From Balanoglossus misakiensis (lineage: Eukaryota > Hemichordata): a stretch of 64,000 nt of DNA. Made by a program: the position numbers and the translations under genes. The stretch is from NCBI GenBank assembly GCA_040954595.2, contig CM082584.2, forward strand, positions 1,860,001-1,924,000, given 5' to 3'. Under the pieces are notes generated by a model that saw only the letters and a program-made list of their open reading frames with translations, was not told the origin of the DNA and searched no databases. Position 1 is the first letter of the stretch. Every line of letters starts with the position of its first letter. Shown here one piece after another: positions 63,647 through 64,000 of this stretch.

Positions 63647-64000
63647 TATCTACCCTGATGCGTCATAAAGCTTGCTACGCCATTTACCCTGATGCAAAGA
63701 ATCAGATTCAATGTCATCGTTGCATTAGCAATGTCAAAGTACAGTGCTTTTGGACACGTATTAACCCAGGGATTTATCATCAACTTGAAATCCCCATATG
63801 CATTTAATACCAATGTCAAAGTGAAGTGATTGCATCACTATCTACTCTGATGCATCATTGAGCTTGCTTCGCCATTTGCCCTAATGCAAAGAATCCCATT
63901 CAATGTCACCATTGCATATGCAATGTCAAAGTACAGTACTTTCCGCCACGTATTAACCCAGGGATTTACAGACAACTTTAAATCCCCCCGTAGGCATTTT

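Larger units (their letters stand above)
26535..64000. repeat. Second satellite array, monomers of about 175-197 bp
   Basis: Tandem monomers continue from the TTAA element to the window end, about 37.5 kb. Landmarks in nearly every monomer are GCAAAGAATCAGATTC, GCATTAGCAATGTCAAAGTA, ACACGTATTAACCC, TACCCATGTCAAAGTG, TGATGCATCA and GCTTCGCCATTT or GCTACGCCATTT. Types are set by the middle part: a short form (CTATGGATTTACATTTAACA, about 175 bp); a form with TTTACAGACAACTTTAAATC and GTAGGCATTTTATACC; one with CACAGATTTTTCAACAACC; and one with AGGGATTTATCATCAACTTG. Landmark spacing is mostly 193-197 bp. Composition is less AT-rich than the left array and the two share no obvious sequence. No gene is seen anywhere in it. 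Family not recognised. Confidence 0.97.

Noticed and set aside
26535-64000. Dozens of 64-113-codon frames on both strands, some starting MMQALHFDMG or MQRIPFNVTI
   Set aside because: Each is one satellite monomer read through. Opposite strands are open together over the same monomer and the frames end at monomer borders.
1-64000. CRISPR-like regular repeats
   Set aside because: The arrays are continuous tandem satellites without unique spacers, in a eukaryotic setting.
26535-64000. CENP-B box in the second satellite, around GCTTCGCCATTTGCCC
   Set aside because: It shares only TTCG with the consensus; the required A and CGGG positions do not match.

Overview
This window is eukaryotic, repeat-dominated DNA with no ordinary host gene that I can support. 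The retroelement families present (a Ngaro-like tyrosine-recombinase retrotransposon, a Ty3/Gypsy remnant and a TTAA-flanked inverted-repeat element) together with two long satellite arrays fit a heterochromatic or pericentromeric-type region of an animal genome, most likely an aquatic invertebrate. The organism guess is weak inference; nothing in the sequence fixes the species.

Layout. (1) 1-18,293: a very AT-rich satellite array built from a 78-bp monomer and a 105-bp variant, with nested higher-order duplications offset by 1,857 and 5,364 bp and decayed monomers at its right edge. (2) 18,289-26,538: an island of about 8.2 kb of transposon wreckage and low-copy DNA. It holds two copies of a 40-bp direct repeat, the 3' end of a Gypsy element (integrase tail, polypurine tract and a 231-bp LTR), a non-coding stretch with an old degenerate repeat of about 175 bp, a Ngaro-like element on the minus strand, and a non-autonomous element with long inverted ends and TTAA at both ends. 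(3) 26,535-64,000: a second, unrelated satellite with monomers of about 175-197 bp, arranged mostly as a five-monomer cassette of 947 bp with four- and six-monomer variants. Two adjacent 11,029-bp blocks (28,868-39,896 and 39,897-50,925) are almost identical.

The best-defined functional object is the Ngaro-like element (about 21,437-25,704). Read on the minus strand it goes A1 repeat, Gag (N-terminal SAM-like helices, conserved core, CCCH-type finger), reverse transcriptase, RNase H, tyrosine recombinase, then B1, A2, B2. That order of split direct repeats is the hallmark of this class. The catalytic residues of the polymerase, RNase H and recombinase are all visible. The copy is dead as it stands: three in-frame TAG codons, one TAA, and a frameshift at a run of six C. 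The genes would have worked as one element: Gag packages the RNA, RT/RNase H copies it, and the recombinase inserts a circular DNA intermediate.

The other striking signal is array dynamics. Both satellites show nested duplications of many sizes with sharp borders, as expected from unequal exchange or amplification, although the longest near-identical blocks could also be assembly errors.
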